DNA of 32,418 nt from Candidatus Saccharimonadota bacterium (GCA_020428105.1 JAGQNK010000014.1:1-32418); one strand, 5' to 3'; numbered from the stretch's first letter, positions 16,521 to 23,365 are shown. Notes: a model not told the origin generated them from the letters alone. A program made the numbers and translations.

Positions 16521-17171
16521 CTAGGTATGTTTGCTTAGGTATTGCTCTAATGCGTCTGTGTCAAGGAGTATATTATGTTTGTGTAGTTCTAGCATTCCGG
16601 CATCTTCCAGTTTATGTAGTTCACGACTTATTGTTTCTCTGGCTAGCCCACTGCGTGCAGCTAAGTCGTGACGTCTAATATTGATCCGAGTCTTACCGTG
16701 GTAATGGGGGGATCCAAAACGCTGTGCTTCAATTAGTAGTTCAAGGATTACACGATGCTTTGCTATGCCACTTGCAGTAAGTACAGATCTCTTGAGCAAT
16801 GCATCAGTGCCCCTATAAACTCTACTCAATAAGTCAAACATTACATCTGGATTATTGAATACAAAATCTATGATTTCATCTGCATGCGCACATTTAAGAA
16901 CTACATCAGCAGTGGCAGTGAATAAATATGTGTTGGGGGTTTTATTGATAGCCCAGGACATAGGGAAAAATGCCCCAGGTCCATATACGTTTACAGTTAC
17001 TCGATTTCCTGCAGGGGTTATGTCACTTTGTTCGACAGTTCCGTCGATGAGCAAGTACACGCCTGCAGGATCCACATCGGAGTGAATAATAATATCGCCT
17101 TTTTTGTAGTGCTTTGATCCATATTTTGAATAGAAATTTTGTATTTTTTTCGATACGTTCTGTTGCGTCAT
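16521..17171 (-). CDS. CRP/FNR family transcriptional regulator
   Basis: A 216-residue regulator with an N-terminal cyclic-nucleotide-binding fold (about residues 15-125; GDIIIHSDVDPAGVYLLIDG and VYGPGAFFPMSW), a dimerisation helix and a C-terminal Crp-type winged helix (about 148-210). The recognition region is DLAARSGLARETISRELHKLE, in which the Arg, Glu and Arg of RETISR match the residues that make CRP read TGTGA. No Cys cluster is present, so it is not an oxygen-sensing FNR. The cAMP-binding residues are not clearly conserved, so the ligand is unknown. The matching operator lies 23 bp upstream of its start, between it and the divergent two-gene unit. Confidence 0.9.
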   Translation of the reverse strand: MTQQNVSKKIQNFYSKYGSKHYKKGDIIIHSDVDPAGVYLLIDGTVEQSDITPAGNRVTVNVYGPGAFFPMSWAINKTPNTYLFTATADVVLKCAHADEIIDFVFNNPDVMFDLLSRVYRGTDALLKRSVLTASGIAKHRVILELLIEAQRFGSPHYHGKTRINIRRHDLAARSGLARETISRELHKLEDAGMLELHKHNILLDTDALEQYLSKHT

Positions 17172-17192
17172 TGATAGCAGCCTGTATATAAT
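17163..17192 (+). promoter_or_regulatory. Candidate sigma70 promoter toward the LigA-like/VKOR unit
   Basis: TTGCGT (17163-17168), 18 bases, then TATAAT (17187-17192). Initiation near 17199 would fall inside the CRP-type palindrome. A second possible -10 (TAACAT, 17231-17236) would instead put the palindrome centre about 41.5 bases upstream of its start, the class II activator position. Confidence 0.45.
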
Positions 17193-17212
17193 ATGTGACT
17201 TCAGTCACATAT
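17191..17212. promoter_or_regulatory. CRP-type operator (22-bp palindrome)
   Basis: Ten-base arms ATATGTGACT and AGTCACATAT surround the two bases TC. The core is TGTGA, six bases, TCACA, which matches the classical CRP consensus exactly. It lies between the CRP/FNR gene and the divergent gene at 17271, so autoregulation plus control of the neighbour is likely. Confidence 0.8.
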
Positions 17213-17270
17213 TTATTCTACACATATGAGTAACATAAGAACAATGATTAGATGAATAAAAGGACAGGGT

Positions 17271-17810
17271 GTGAAAAAAGCGACTAAAAATCAAGAGAAG
17301 GTCATCAACAGTGTATTTATGTACTTGTCAGTTGTAGGTGTCGTAGTGATGCTGTCTATTGGTGCTTTGGCATTCTGGGCACATAGCTTTACAACTAGTA
17401 TGGTTCGCACTGAGCTTGCCGCACAGAAGGTTTACTTTCCAAACAAAGGTAGCCCCGAACTAGATTCAGCTACTTACCCCGGGTTGCAAAAATACGCTGG
17501 CCAATTAGTAGATACTCCCGAGGAAGCCAAGGCTTATGCCAACGGTTATATCGGAGAACACTTAAGACAAATTGCTGACGGTAAGGTTTATGCAGAAGTA
17601 AGTTCTGAGTCTATGAAAGATCCCAATAACAAAGAGCTACAAGCCCAAAAACAATCGCTATTTCAGGGTGAAACTTTGCGAGGTATCTTGCTTACGAGTG
17701 GGTATGGGTTTGGTACTGTCGGTAAGATTGCGGGAATTGTGGCATACGTTGCGGTTGCTATGAGCGTTGCTCTGGGCTTGTTGGCGATGTTCTTTAAGAA
17801 AAGGTCTTAG
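17271..17810 (+). CDS. Two-helix membrane protein resembling actinobacterial 'LigA-like' proteins
   Basis: A 179-residue protein with a GTG start preceded by AGGACAGGG. It has a helix at about residues 18-40, an extracytoplasmic region of about 100 residues, and a second helix at about 150-172. The exposed part contains DTPEEAKAYANGYIGEHL, KVYAEVS and LFQGETLRGILLTS. These resemble actinobacterial proteins annotated, probably wrongly, as aromatic ring-opening dioxygenase LigA, which have a YAE-like motif and a similar SFLRASLFTS stretch. No enzymatic role is supported. It lies 4 bp before the VKOR gene and opposite the CRP/FNR gene, so a redox or envelope role is a reasonable guess. Confidence 0.75.
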   Translation: MKKATKNQEKVINSVFMYLSVVGVVVMLSIGALAFWAHSFTTSMVRTELAAQKVYFPNKGSPELDSATYPGLQKYAGQLVDTPEEAKAYANGYIGEHLRQIADGKVYAEVSSESMKDPNNKELQAQKQSLFQGETLRGILLTSGYGFGTVGKIAGIVAYVAVAMSVALGLLAMFFKKRS

Positions 17811-17814
17811 CTGA

Positions 17815-18426
17815 GTGCTTAGTATACGAATCAAAAATTTATCTCTGGAAAAATGTTTGCCATATGTACTGGTTTTGGCAGGTCTTGTCGGTTTTCTTGC
17901 GTCATTTGTGCTTACGTATGACAAGATACAAATACTGCAGAATACAAATTATGATCCGTCGTGTAACATTAATCCAATTCTGAGCTGCGGTTCCGTTATG
18001 AAAACAGAGCAAGCAAGTCTATTTGGTGTTCCGAACACGATTTTTGGTCTGGTCGGGTACAGTATGCTGATTACTTTCGGTGTGTTGCTGGCAGGTGGAG
18101 CAAAGGTCAAGAGATGGGTATGGCTCGGTGCTCAAGCGGCGGCTACTATAGGCGTTATATTCATGCATTACTTATTTTTTCAAGGGGTATTTAGGATTAA
18201 CGCTATTTGTCCATGGTGCTTTACTGTCTGGATGGCTACTATACCAATTTTTTGGTACATCACACTATATAACGTAGGCGAAAAAAACCTTAAGGTACCC
18301 CAATATATGCAGAAAATAGCTATTCTGGCTCGTAGGTACCATGGCGAGATACTGGTAACCTGGTACATGGTGATTTTGGCTATATTGTTACAGCATTTTT
18401 GGTACTACTGGTCGACCCTCATTTAG
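17815..18426 (+). CDS. Vitamin K epoxide reductase (VKOR) family protein
   Basis: Bacterial VKOR homologues reoxidise a DsbA-like partner using quinone and so drive disulfide formation outside the membrane. The 203-residue protein starts at GTG 17815 and has about five membrane helices. The loop cysteine pair is C50 and C58 (SCNINPILSCGSVM) and the active-site CPWC is at 132-135, both as expected for the actinobacterial type. No DsbA/thioredoxin domain is fused to it. Substrates could include the Cys-rich pilins of the same window. It forms a two-gene unit with the upstream LigA-like protein. Confidence 0.92.
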   Translation: MLSIRIKNLSLEKCLPYVLVLAGLVGFLASFVLTYDKIQILQNTNYDPSCNINPILSCGSVMKTEQASLFGVPNTIFGLVGYSMLITFGVLLAGGAKVKRWVWLGAQAAATIGVIFMHYLFFQGVFRINAICPWCFTVWMATIPIFWYITLYNVGEKNLKVPQYMQKIAILARRYHGEILVTWYMVILAILLQHFWYYWSTLI

Positions 18427-18672
18427 TACGATAGAGATTAGTTCGGTGGTGAGTATTTTTATGGCCCCAAATCGGTTGCGGCGAGGTGTGTGACGCTGTG
18501 GCTGAAATATAACTTGACCAACACGCTATGGCTTAATTAACTCTTACCATATATGATCGGATCACAGGATTCACTGCCATAGTGGTGCTAGAAGACGCAG
18601 AATACGTAGACGGTCTTGTTGTGTGTGGAGTGATGCGCATATCTGGCGGCTTGCCAGTAGAATTGGGTGCGG
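18427..18672. other. Intergenic region with a possible gene remnant
   Basis: No intact gene was found. On the plus strand an open frame of 46 codons runs from 18537 to 18677 and reads coding-like (ITGFTAIVVLEDAEYVDGL, then GLPVELGAV) but has no good start. It may be the 3' fragment of a decayed gene. The frame is short enough that chance cannot be excluded. Confidence 0.3.
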
Positions 18673-18702
18673 TATAAAAAGGCAGGTTGGTAGCCTAACC
18701 TG
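18673..18702 (-). terminator. Intrinsic terminator overlapping a stop codon
   Basis: On the minus strand CAGGTT, GG and loop CTA pair with CC and AACCTG (18683-18702), followed by CCTTTTTAT. The hairpin contains the TAG stop of the upstream minus-strand gene, so gene and terminator overlap. Confidence 0.75.
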
Positions 18703-19663
18703 GAAGCTGGGGGATGATCCGAGGCTCTTGTTTTGGCGGTGGGTTTATGCCTTGTTCTTGTGCGCGGCTTTGTATGACAGCAATTAAAGCTAAGGTAGTC
18801 TCCTGGCTAATTCCAGCCGTAAGACCAAGTTCGATGGCACTGTCATGACAGTAGCCTAGCTCGTTATAGATATCTGCAAGTGCATCAGTATACTTGTCAA
18901 TCGCACCTGTGGCTTCTCTAACAGCACTGTCTCCAGCACTAAGAGCACGGCTTGCTGCATCAGCAAGCACTGACCTAATTTCTGTACCTCCAAGCAACAT
19001 TACCTTAAGGTGAGTAGCGGCAGCATCATGTCTATAGTATGACTCTGTTGCCCCAGAAACAGGGAACTTGCCATTTGCTAAGGTATTTAGATAATCGGTA
19101 GGTGAAATTAAGCCTTCTTCAAATATCTCTATATCTACCCCAAGTGCTTTGGCGGCAGTTTTTATAGTTTCGGGTGTTGGAATAGCAGAAGGAGTGAGTT
19201 TACCGTCTACTAAAGTGTCGTCATCAAATTCATAGCCTAATTTAGAGAAATATCGTGCGGTCGGGGGGTCCATTCCCAGCAGGTCTGGACGAGAAAAAGA
19301 CTTTGCGTCTATAGCTTTGCCGTGTTCACTATGCCGTATGCTAATTGTGCGAGTATATGGCTCTGTGCTAGTTTGTGAAACGTCAGCAGGATCTTCTGTA
19401 ACCGTATATGTTCCATCTGTTAGTTCGTCTAGCCTAATGGGCGAGAGTTCAATCTCAGATAGTGCACTCTGGTCACCATGCTCAGAAAACGGATAAATTC
19501 CTTCAGGTAGGTTAGTGTTATAGCTATGGCCTGCAATCTCGATGCGCCTTTCCTCATTTGATTGATCTATGCCAATTACCAGCCCTCCAAGTGTGCTATA
19601 TGTTTCTGCACTTGGAGGGGTTAACTGTTCAACAGGTACTGGATTTTCTAGGGTGGTATTCAT
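18695..19663 (-). CDS. Uncharacterised protein with an alpha-helical C-terminal region
   Basis: I do not recognise this 322-residue protein. The N-terminal part (about 1-130) is acidic and beta-strand-like (GGLVIGIDQSNEERRIEIAGH, cited in part: EERRIEIAGH; YTRTISIRHSEHG). The C-terminal part (about 215-305) is alanine-rich and helical (TEIRSVLADAASRALSAGD, IDKYTDALADIYNELGY), suggesting a bundle or oligomerisation surface. A Pro-rich tail ends the protein. There is no signal peptide or membrane helix. It has a near-consensus promoter, an AAGGAT ribosome site and its own terminator, so it is a complete single-gene unit. It lies among apparent gene remnants, as accessory genes often do. Confidence 0.65.
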   Translation of the reverse strand: MNTTLENPVPVEQLTPPSAETYSTLGGLVIGIDQSNEERRIEIAGHSYNTNLPEGIYPFSEHGDQSALSEIELSPIRLDELTDGTYTVTEDPADVSQTSTEPYTRTISIRHSEHGKAIDAKSFSRPDLLGMDPPTARYFSKLGYEFDDDTLVDGKLTPSAIPTPETIKTAAKALGVDIEIFEEGLISPTDYLNTLANGKFPVSGATESYYRHDAAATHLKVMLLGGTEIRSVLADAASRALSAGDSAVREATGAIDKYTDALADIYNELGYCHDSAIELGLTAGISQETTLALIAVIQSRAQEQGINPPPKQEPRIIPQLPG

Positions 19664-19689
19664 TTTTATTTTCTATCCTTAGAATATCA

Positions 19690-19718
19690 ATATTAACATA
19701 TATACTACAAAAAGTCAA
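19690..19718 (-). promoter_or_regulatory. Near-consensus sigma70 promoter of the 322-residue protein gene
   Basis: On the minus strand TTGACT (19713-19718), 17 bases, then TAATAT (19690-19695), with TG one base before the -10. This is one of the strongest promoters in the window. Initiation is expected near 19683, about 20 bases before the ATG. Confidence 0.7.
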
Positions 19719-20066
19719 TATGACCATAGTCCTTCAACAACTATACATGTACGGAACTGGTAGCCCGTTACCACGCATCTCTTATCGGTAGTCTACAGAA
19801 TAGTGGCTTTGTAATAAGTCTGCTTAATGAGCCCGCGCAGCCTAAAACTTTAGCTTGATTGGGTATATCAGTGTCCATATATTGCTTTCGGTAGAGTTAG
19901 GTCACTTCGTCTCAAATACCTAAAGAAAGCCCATGTAGTATTAGACGAGGCGCTGGTGAGTGATACTATTGACAAGCGATTGGTATTAATGGCTAAGTTA
20001 CGGCAAAGTAAGAGTAATATTATAGCTATCACTAGCAAAATATACTTTCTCGTGTCGATAATCTAA
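19716..20066 (+). pseudogene. Probable degraded gene
   Basis: The stretch has no intact gene, but coding-like pieces continue across frames. ATG 19719 opens MTIVLQQLYMYGTG and stops at 19793. A middle piece reads SGFVISLLNEPAQPKTLA. A third frame from 19854 to 20066 reads LKYLKKAHVVLDEALV and DKRLVLMAKLRQSKSNIIA before TAA. The composition of the last piece is strongly protein-like. I read this as one gene broken by frameshifts and stops, product unknown. It shares a promoter region back-to-back with the gene at 18695-19663. Confidence 0.35.
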
Positions 20067-20138
20067 GTGAAGTGTTCTAGGGCGCTATGACCATAACAAC
20101 TCATGATGTATCTAGGTTAGAACTGGCATCTAGATAAT

Positions 20139-20172
20139 AAAAAAGTGGTTCTAATACCTATAGAACCACTTT
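20139..20172 (-). terminator. Intrinsic terminator downstream of tRNA-Asp
   Basis: AAAGTGGTTCTA (20142-20153) and TAGAACCACTTT (20161-20172) form a perfect 12-bp stem with a seven-base loop. On the minus strand it is followed by TTTTTT, so it ends transcription coming from tRNA-Asp. Confidence 0.85.
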
Positions 20173-20204
20173 CTGTGCTGTGTCATGACAGCGAAAATCC
20201 TAAC

Positions 20205-20281
20205 TGGCGGGCCCGACCGGATTCGAACCGGCGATCTCCTCCGTGACAGGGAGGCATGTTAGGCCTCTACACCACGAGCCC
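20205..20281 (-). tRNA. tRNA-Asp(GTC)
   Basis: A full cloverleaf on the minus strand. The acceptor GGGCTCG/CGGGCCC has one U-G pair, the anticodon stem is CCTCC/GGAGG with loop CTGTCAC (anticodon GTC), and the T loop is TTCGAAT. The discriminator is G and CCA is encoded. Confidence 0.95.
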
Positions 20282-20338
20282 GTATTGTAGACCAATTTAT
20301 GCTATCAAAATATGACTGTTTATGCAATGGCCTACATC

Positions 20339-20347
20339 TGTTAATAT
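20339..20347 (+). promoter_or_regulatory. Extended -10 for the tRNA-Thr/tRNA-Gly unit
   Basis: TGTTAATAT (TG at 20339, TAATAT at 20342-20347) predicts initiation near 20354, ten bases before tRNA-Thr. Confidence 0.4.
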
Positions 20348-20363
20348 ATCTTTTGTTAATTAG

Positions 20364-20439
20364 GCCACCTTAGCTCAGTTGGTAGAGCGACGCATTCGTA
20401 ACGCGTAGGTCGCCGGTTCAATCCCGGCAGGTGGCTCCA
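20364..20439 (+). tRNA. tRNA-Thr(CGT)
   Basis: The acceptor GCCACCT/AGGTGGC is perfectly paired and the anticodon loop is TTCGTAA (anticodon CGT, reads ACG). The T arm GCCGG/CCGGC has loop TTCAATC, the discriminator is T, and CCA is encoded. The last anticodon-stem pair is an A-C mismatch (A31, C39). The U discriminator is complementary to the variable base of the T-box-like bulge upstream of thrS. Confidence 0.94.
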
Positions 20440-20470
20440 TTAGAACATTGAGATTGGGCGAATTCAATAA

Positions 20471-20545
20471 GCGGGTATCGTATAGTGGCTAATATGCAAC
20501 CTTCCCAAGGTTGAGAGCAGAGTTCGATTCTCTGTATCCGCACCA
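20471..20545 (+). tRNA. tRNA-Gly(CCC)
   Basis: The acceptor GCGGGTA/TATCCGC has one G-U pair, the anticodon stem is CAACC/GGTTG with loop TTCCCAA (anticodon CCC), and the T loop is TTCGATT. The discriminator is A and CCA is encoded. It lies 31 bp after tRNA-Thr and is probably co-transcribed with it. Confidence 0.94.
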
Positions 20546-20578
20546 CTTTATACTTTTGGGGTTTCGCAGTACACTTAT

Positions 20579-20938
20579 ATGCAAATGCACGTACCAAAAA
20601 AATACATCCATGATCGAATTGTAGTTTTGCTACTGAGCATCAATACTTTTCTTGCGCTTTTAGGAAGTGTACTAGTACTCTTGCGACTAGATGGGGGCTC
20701 TGATGTCTACATTACACAGTATCGAGCAAATCTGGGGCTGAGTGGCTTTATTCGCGGCGGTCCTGAAACTCTCTGTAGTTTTGTGCTATTTGGCTTCCTG
20801 ATATTGGTGATACATACAGTCTTGAGTATCCGTGTTTATTCCGTACAGCGTTATTTTGCTATTGCTGTTTTATCCATGGGTACACTTTTGATCAGTCTTT
20901 CTATTATTGTCAGCAATGCACTGCTAATATTGAGTTAA
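20579..20938 (+). CDS. Small three-helix membrane protein
   Basis: An unrecognised 119-residue protein with three membrane helices (about residues 13-37, 60-85 and 90-117) and a short exposed loop (about 38-58). The start may be ATG 20579 or ATG 20585. A -10-like TACACT (20570-20575) predicts initiation near 20582, which favours the second as a near-leaderless start. It ends 24 bp before the glycosyltransferase gene in the same direction, so it may be an accessory of that enzyme. Confidence 0.65.
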   Translation: MQMHVPKKYIHDRIVVLLLSINTFLALLGSVLVLLRLDGGSDVYITQYRANLGLSGFIRGGPETLCSFVLFGFLILVIHTVLSIRVYSVQRYFAIAVLSMGTLLISLSIIVSNALLILS

Positions 20939-20962
20939 ATATTGTTTGGACGATAAGTAATC

Positions 20963-22570
20963 ATGAAAAGCATTGAAATACCGTACCAAAAGAACAAGGG
21001 TCGTAGATATCGTTTCTTCGAGATGCTACCCGGGCTTTTAAGTTGGTCCATATTAATTATCCCGTTTGTATTGAGTTGGATTAATCCAACTCTTTGCGTA
21101 TTGGTAATTATTGCATATTTACTACTCTGGTTTGTTAAGTCTGCCGGTCTGACTATAAGGTCACTTCAGGGATACAAGGTGATACAGGATCATATGAAGT
21201 TGCCATGGCCACAGATGTTAGTGGAGTTGCAGTCACGAAAAGTGACTCAGCCTGAAAAGAGTGTACCTACTTGGCACTACGATAATATTCGTCGACTTCA
21301 AGACCACGGACCTGTGATTGAGCCTAGTGCAATGATCCATGCGATTGTCATTGCTGCATACAATGAGACGAGAGAAGTGCTAGAACCAACCATTCAGTCA
21401 GTCTTGGCATCTGAATATGATATGCAAAAAGTCATCCTGGTTTTTGCGTATGAGGGTAGGGACGGCGCGCAATCAGAACAGGCAGTATTGGACTTGGTCA
21501 AAGAGTATGGCGGTCAGTTTATGAAGGCTATGGCTTTCAAGCATCCCTTGACCGAAGGTGAGGTGCGTGGCAAAGGTGGCAATATCACTTTCGCGGGTCG
21601 TGGTTTGGAAAAATACCTGACAGAAAACAAAATTGATCCACTTCGTGTGATCGTAACGACCCTAGACTCTGACAACCGTCCACACAAATACTATCTGGCG
21701 GCGCTTAGTTATTTGTACGCAATGGCACCTGATCCGGCAAGGGTATCATTTCAGCCAGTTCCGATGTTTACAAACAATATCTGGGACGCTCCTGCTCCAA
21801 TGAGGGTGATTGCTACGGGCAATACATTTTGGAACGTAGTTCTCAGCTTGCGTCCGCATATGATTAGAAACTTTTCTAGTCATGCCCAGAGTATGAAAGC
21901 TTTGATAGATACAGACTTCTGGAGTGTTCGAACTATTGTAGAAGATGGACATCAATTTTGGCGTACCTATTTTCGCTACGATGGTGATCACGACGTTTAT
22001 CCAATATACCTCCCAATCTTTCAAGATGCTGTTTTATCGAGCACCTGGCGCAAGACAATAAAAGCTCAATTTATTCAGATTAGGCGCTGGGCGTGGGGGG
22101 CATCGGATGTGGCATATGTTATGGAGACAGGGTTTTTTAAACCGAACAAAGTTCCTAGGCTGGACCTAACTTTCAAGTTCTTGCGTTTACTCGAAGGGCA
22201 CGTTAGCTGGGCGACTGCGCCATTACTGTTGGCTTTTGCGGCATTTGTGCCGGCGTTTTTGAACTCGGACGATTTTACGTCTAATCAGTTACCAATTATT
22301 GCGAGCCGGATACAAACTTTTGCTATGGTGGGTATTGTAGTAACTCTATTCCTGAGCCTGAAGCTCTTGCCACCAAAGCCAGCTCGTTATAAGCACCACC
22401 GGACGCTGTTCATGGTGCTGCAGTGGGCGATTCTTCCAGTAACTACCATAGTTTTTAACTCTCTTGCTGCATTGAACTCTCAGACTAGATTGATCTTTGG
22501 CTGGAACTTGAACAAGTTTGATGTTACAGATAAGGCTGTAGTCAAAGAAGACAAACAGAGGGTAATGTAG
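20963..22570 (+). CDS. Membrane-bound family 2 glycosyltransferase
   Basis: A 535-residue processive-type GT2, expected to assemble or extend a glycan at the cytoplasmic membrane. Two N-terminal helices (about 22-62) precede a GT-A domain opening with HAIVIAAYNETREVLEPTI. The metal-binding DxD lies in TTLDSDNRPHKYY, the acidic motif is TIVEDGHQFW, and the acceptor-side motif is QIRRWAWG (Q-x-x-R-W), as in cellulose- or hyaluronan-type synthases. Three to four C-terminal helices follow (about 410-500). No PilZ domain is present. The product is unknown; an envelope or capsule polysaccharide is likely. Confidence 0.87.
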   Translation: MKSIEIPYQKNKGRRYRFFEMLPGLLSWSILIIPFVLSWINPTLCVLVIIAYLLLWFVKSAGLTIRSLQGYKVIQDHMKLPWPQMLVELQSRKVTQPEKSVPTWHYDNIRRLQDHGPVIEPSAMIHAIVIAAYNETREVLEPTIQSVLASEYDMQKVILVFAYEGRDGAQSEQAVLDLVKEYGGQFMKAMAFKHPLTEGEVRGKGGNITFAGRGLEKYLTENKIDPLRVIVTTLDSDNRPHKYYLAALSYLYAMAPDPARVSFQPVPMFTNNIWDAPAPMRVIATGNTFWNVVLSLRPHMIRNFSSHAQSMKALIDTDFWSVRTIVEDGHQFWRTYFRYDGDHDVYPIYLPIFQDAVLSSTWRKTIKAQFIQIRRWAWGASDVAYVMETGFFKPNKVPRLDLTFKFLRLLEGHVSWATAPLLLAFAAFVPAFLNSDDFTSNQLPIIASRIQTFAMVGIVVTLFLSLKLLPPKPARYKHHRTLFMVLQWAILPVTTIVFNSLAALNSQTRLIFGWNLNKFDVTDKAVVKEDKQRVM

Positions 22571-22633
22571 CAAATCGGTGAGATTGCTTAGGTCAAACTT
22601 CAATGTGGTGGACTGTTGCTACCTCGTCTTGGT

Positions 22634-23038
22634 TTACGTTAATGGGTGAAATGCTTGGTAGTGGGTAGCAGCTACTTTATCAAATTTAAGAAGAGTATCT
22701 ATGACAATTTTCTTTATCTCTAGTTTATTGATTGATATATTTTGCATGTAAGGGAGAAGTTTGTTTAGAACAGTATCTGTGAGGGCTGTAGCGTCGTGTA
22801 TAGCGGCTTTTCGATGCTTTAGGCTGTCAAATATGCTCATGAATAATTTATCGCGTTGAAACGGCTCTAGGCCCTCTGGGCAGTTGACATGGATACTGCT
22901 ACTCAAATCTACGGACTCTAGCGATGTAAACATGGCCCCACAAGATAAGCAGGTACGTCTTCGCCAGACACGATTTGAGCGCTTTTGATGACGTGAGTTA
23001 GTTACCTTTGTTTCTTTGCCGCAGTATATACAAACCAT
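22634..23038 (-). CDS. nrdR: Transcriptional repressor NrdR-like
   Basis: NrdR represses ribonucleotide reductase genes in response to nucleotides. I chose ATG 23038 because it gives MVCIYCG, the standard NrdR start, rather than ATG 23065, which adds nine residues. The zinc ribbon has C3, C6, C30 and C33, with the basic stretch RVWRRRTCLSC. An ATP-cone domain follows (about 50-130; EPFQRDKLFMSIFDSL). At 134 residues it is shorter than the usual 150 or so, and the beta-strand before the ATP-cone (normally VIKRDG) is reduced to SIHVNCPEG. A palindrome matching the NrdR box abuts the start codon, suggesting autoregulation. No nrd genes lie in this window. Confidence 0.85.
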   Translation of the reverse strand: MVCIYCGKETKVTNSRHQKRSNRVWRRRTCLSCGAMFTSLESVDLSSSIHVNCPEGLEPFQRDKLFMSIFDSLKHRKAAIHDATALTDTVLNKLLPYMQNISINKLEIKKIVIDTLLKFDKVAATHYQAFHPLT

Positions 23039-23053
23039 GTCAACATATTGACA
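23038..23053 (-). promoter_or_regulatory. Candidate NrdR box at the nrdR start
   Basis: On the minus strand TGTCAATATGTTGACA is a 16-base near-palindrome with perfect TGTCAA/TTGACA arms. Its central CAATATGTTG matches the NrdR-box core CWATATATWG at nine of ten positions. It overlaps an extended -10-like TGTCAATAT whose predicted +1 is the A of the ATG. Confidence 0.5.
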
Positions 23054-23117
23054 CTCAGCTGACAAAAATACAAGTGGAAAACTATTATGATGTGTGGGAA
23101 AAGTCTATTTCAGTAAA

Positions 23118-23152
23118 CAAAAAACCCTAGGTGTCTCTCTTGCCTAGGGTTT
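23118..23152 (-). terminator. Intrinsic terminator of the 38-codon gene
   Basis: AAACCCTAGG (23122-23131) and CCTAGGGTTT (23143-23152) form a perfect ten-base stem. On the minus strand it is followed by TTTTTTG. It begins 10 bases after the stop of the small minus-strand gene. Confidence 0.85.
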
Positions 23153-23161
23153 CGCTCGACT

Positions 23162-23278
23162 TTACTTCTCTTGAAGTGCAGTACGAGCGCGTCGTATTCG
23201 ACTTATTGATTTCGACGAGGCAGCAAATTCTTCATAGAACAGCTGGAAACCCTCGAGCGAACTCGAATTGGTACTCAA
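23162..23278 (-). CDS. Small protein of 38 residues, complete transcription unit
   Basis: A TTG start (23276-23278) follows a strong Shine-Dalgarno GGGAGG (23288-23293) at nine bases. The product begins MSTNSSSLEGFQLFYEEF and ends in SRIRRARTALQEK before TAA: a polar start, an aromatic-acidic centre and a basic C-terminal helix. It is preceded by a perfect sigma70 promoter (TTGACA, 17 bases, TATACT) and followed by a terminator, so the locus is certainly transcribed. Function is unknown; a nucleic-acid- or ribosome-binding peptide would fit the basic tail. If it is not translated, the transcript is a small RNA of about 180 bases. Confidence 0.6.
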   Translation of the reverse strand: MSTNSSSLEGFQLFYEEFAASSKSISRIRRARTALQEK

Positions 23279-23306
23279 GTATGAGCGCCTCCCAATTAAC
23301 CGCACT

Positions 23307-23335
23307 AGTATATCTAGGCTATGAAATCATGTCAA
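23307..23335 (-). promoter_or_regulatory. Consensus sigma70 promoter
   Basis: On the minus strand TTGACA (23330-23335), exactly 17 bases, then TATACT (23307-23312). Predicted initiation is near 23300, leaving a leader of about 22 bases with GGGAGG. It is the best promoter in the window. Confidence 0.85.
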
Positions 23336-23365
23336 CACTAAGTCAATAGCATTAGCGTAATAATG

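Noticed and set aside
23131-23349. Plus-strand open frame of 72 codons
   Set aside because: Its GTG start lies in the loop of a terminator hairpin and it runs antisense to the 38-codon gene and its promoter, which have far better signals.
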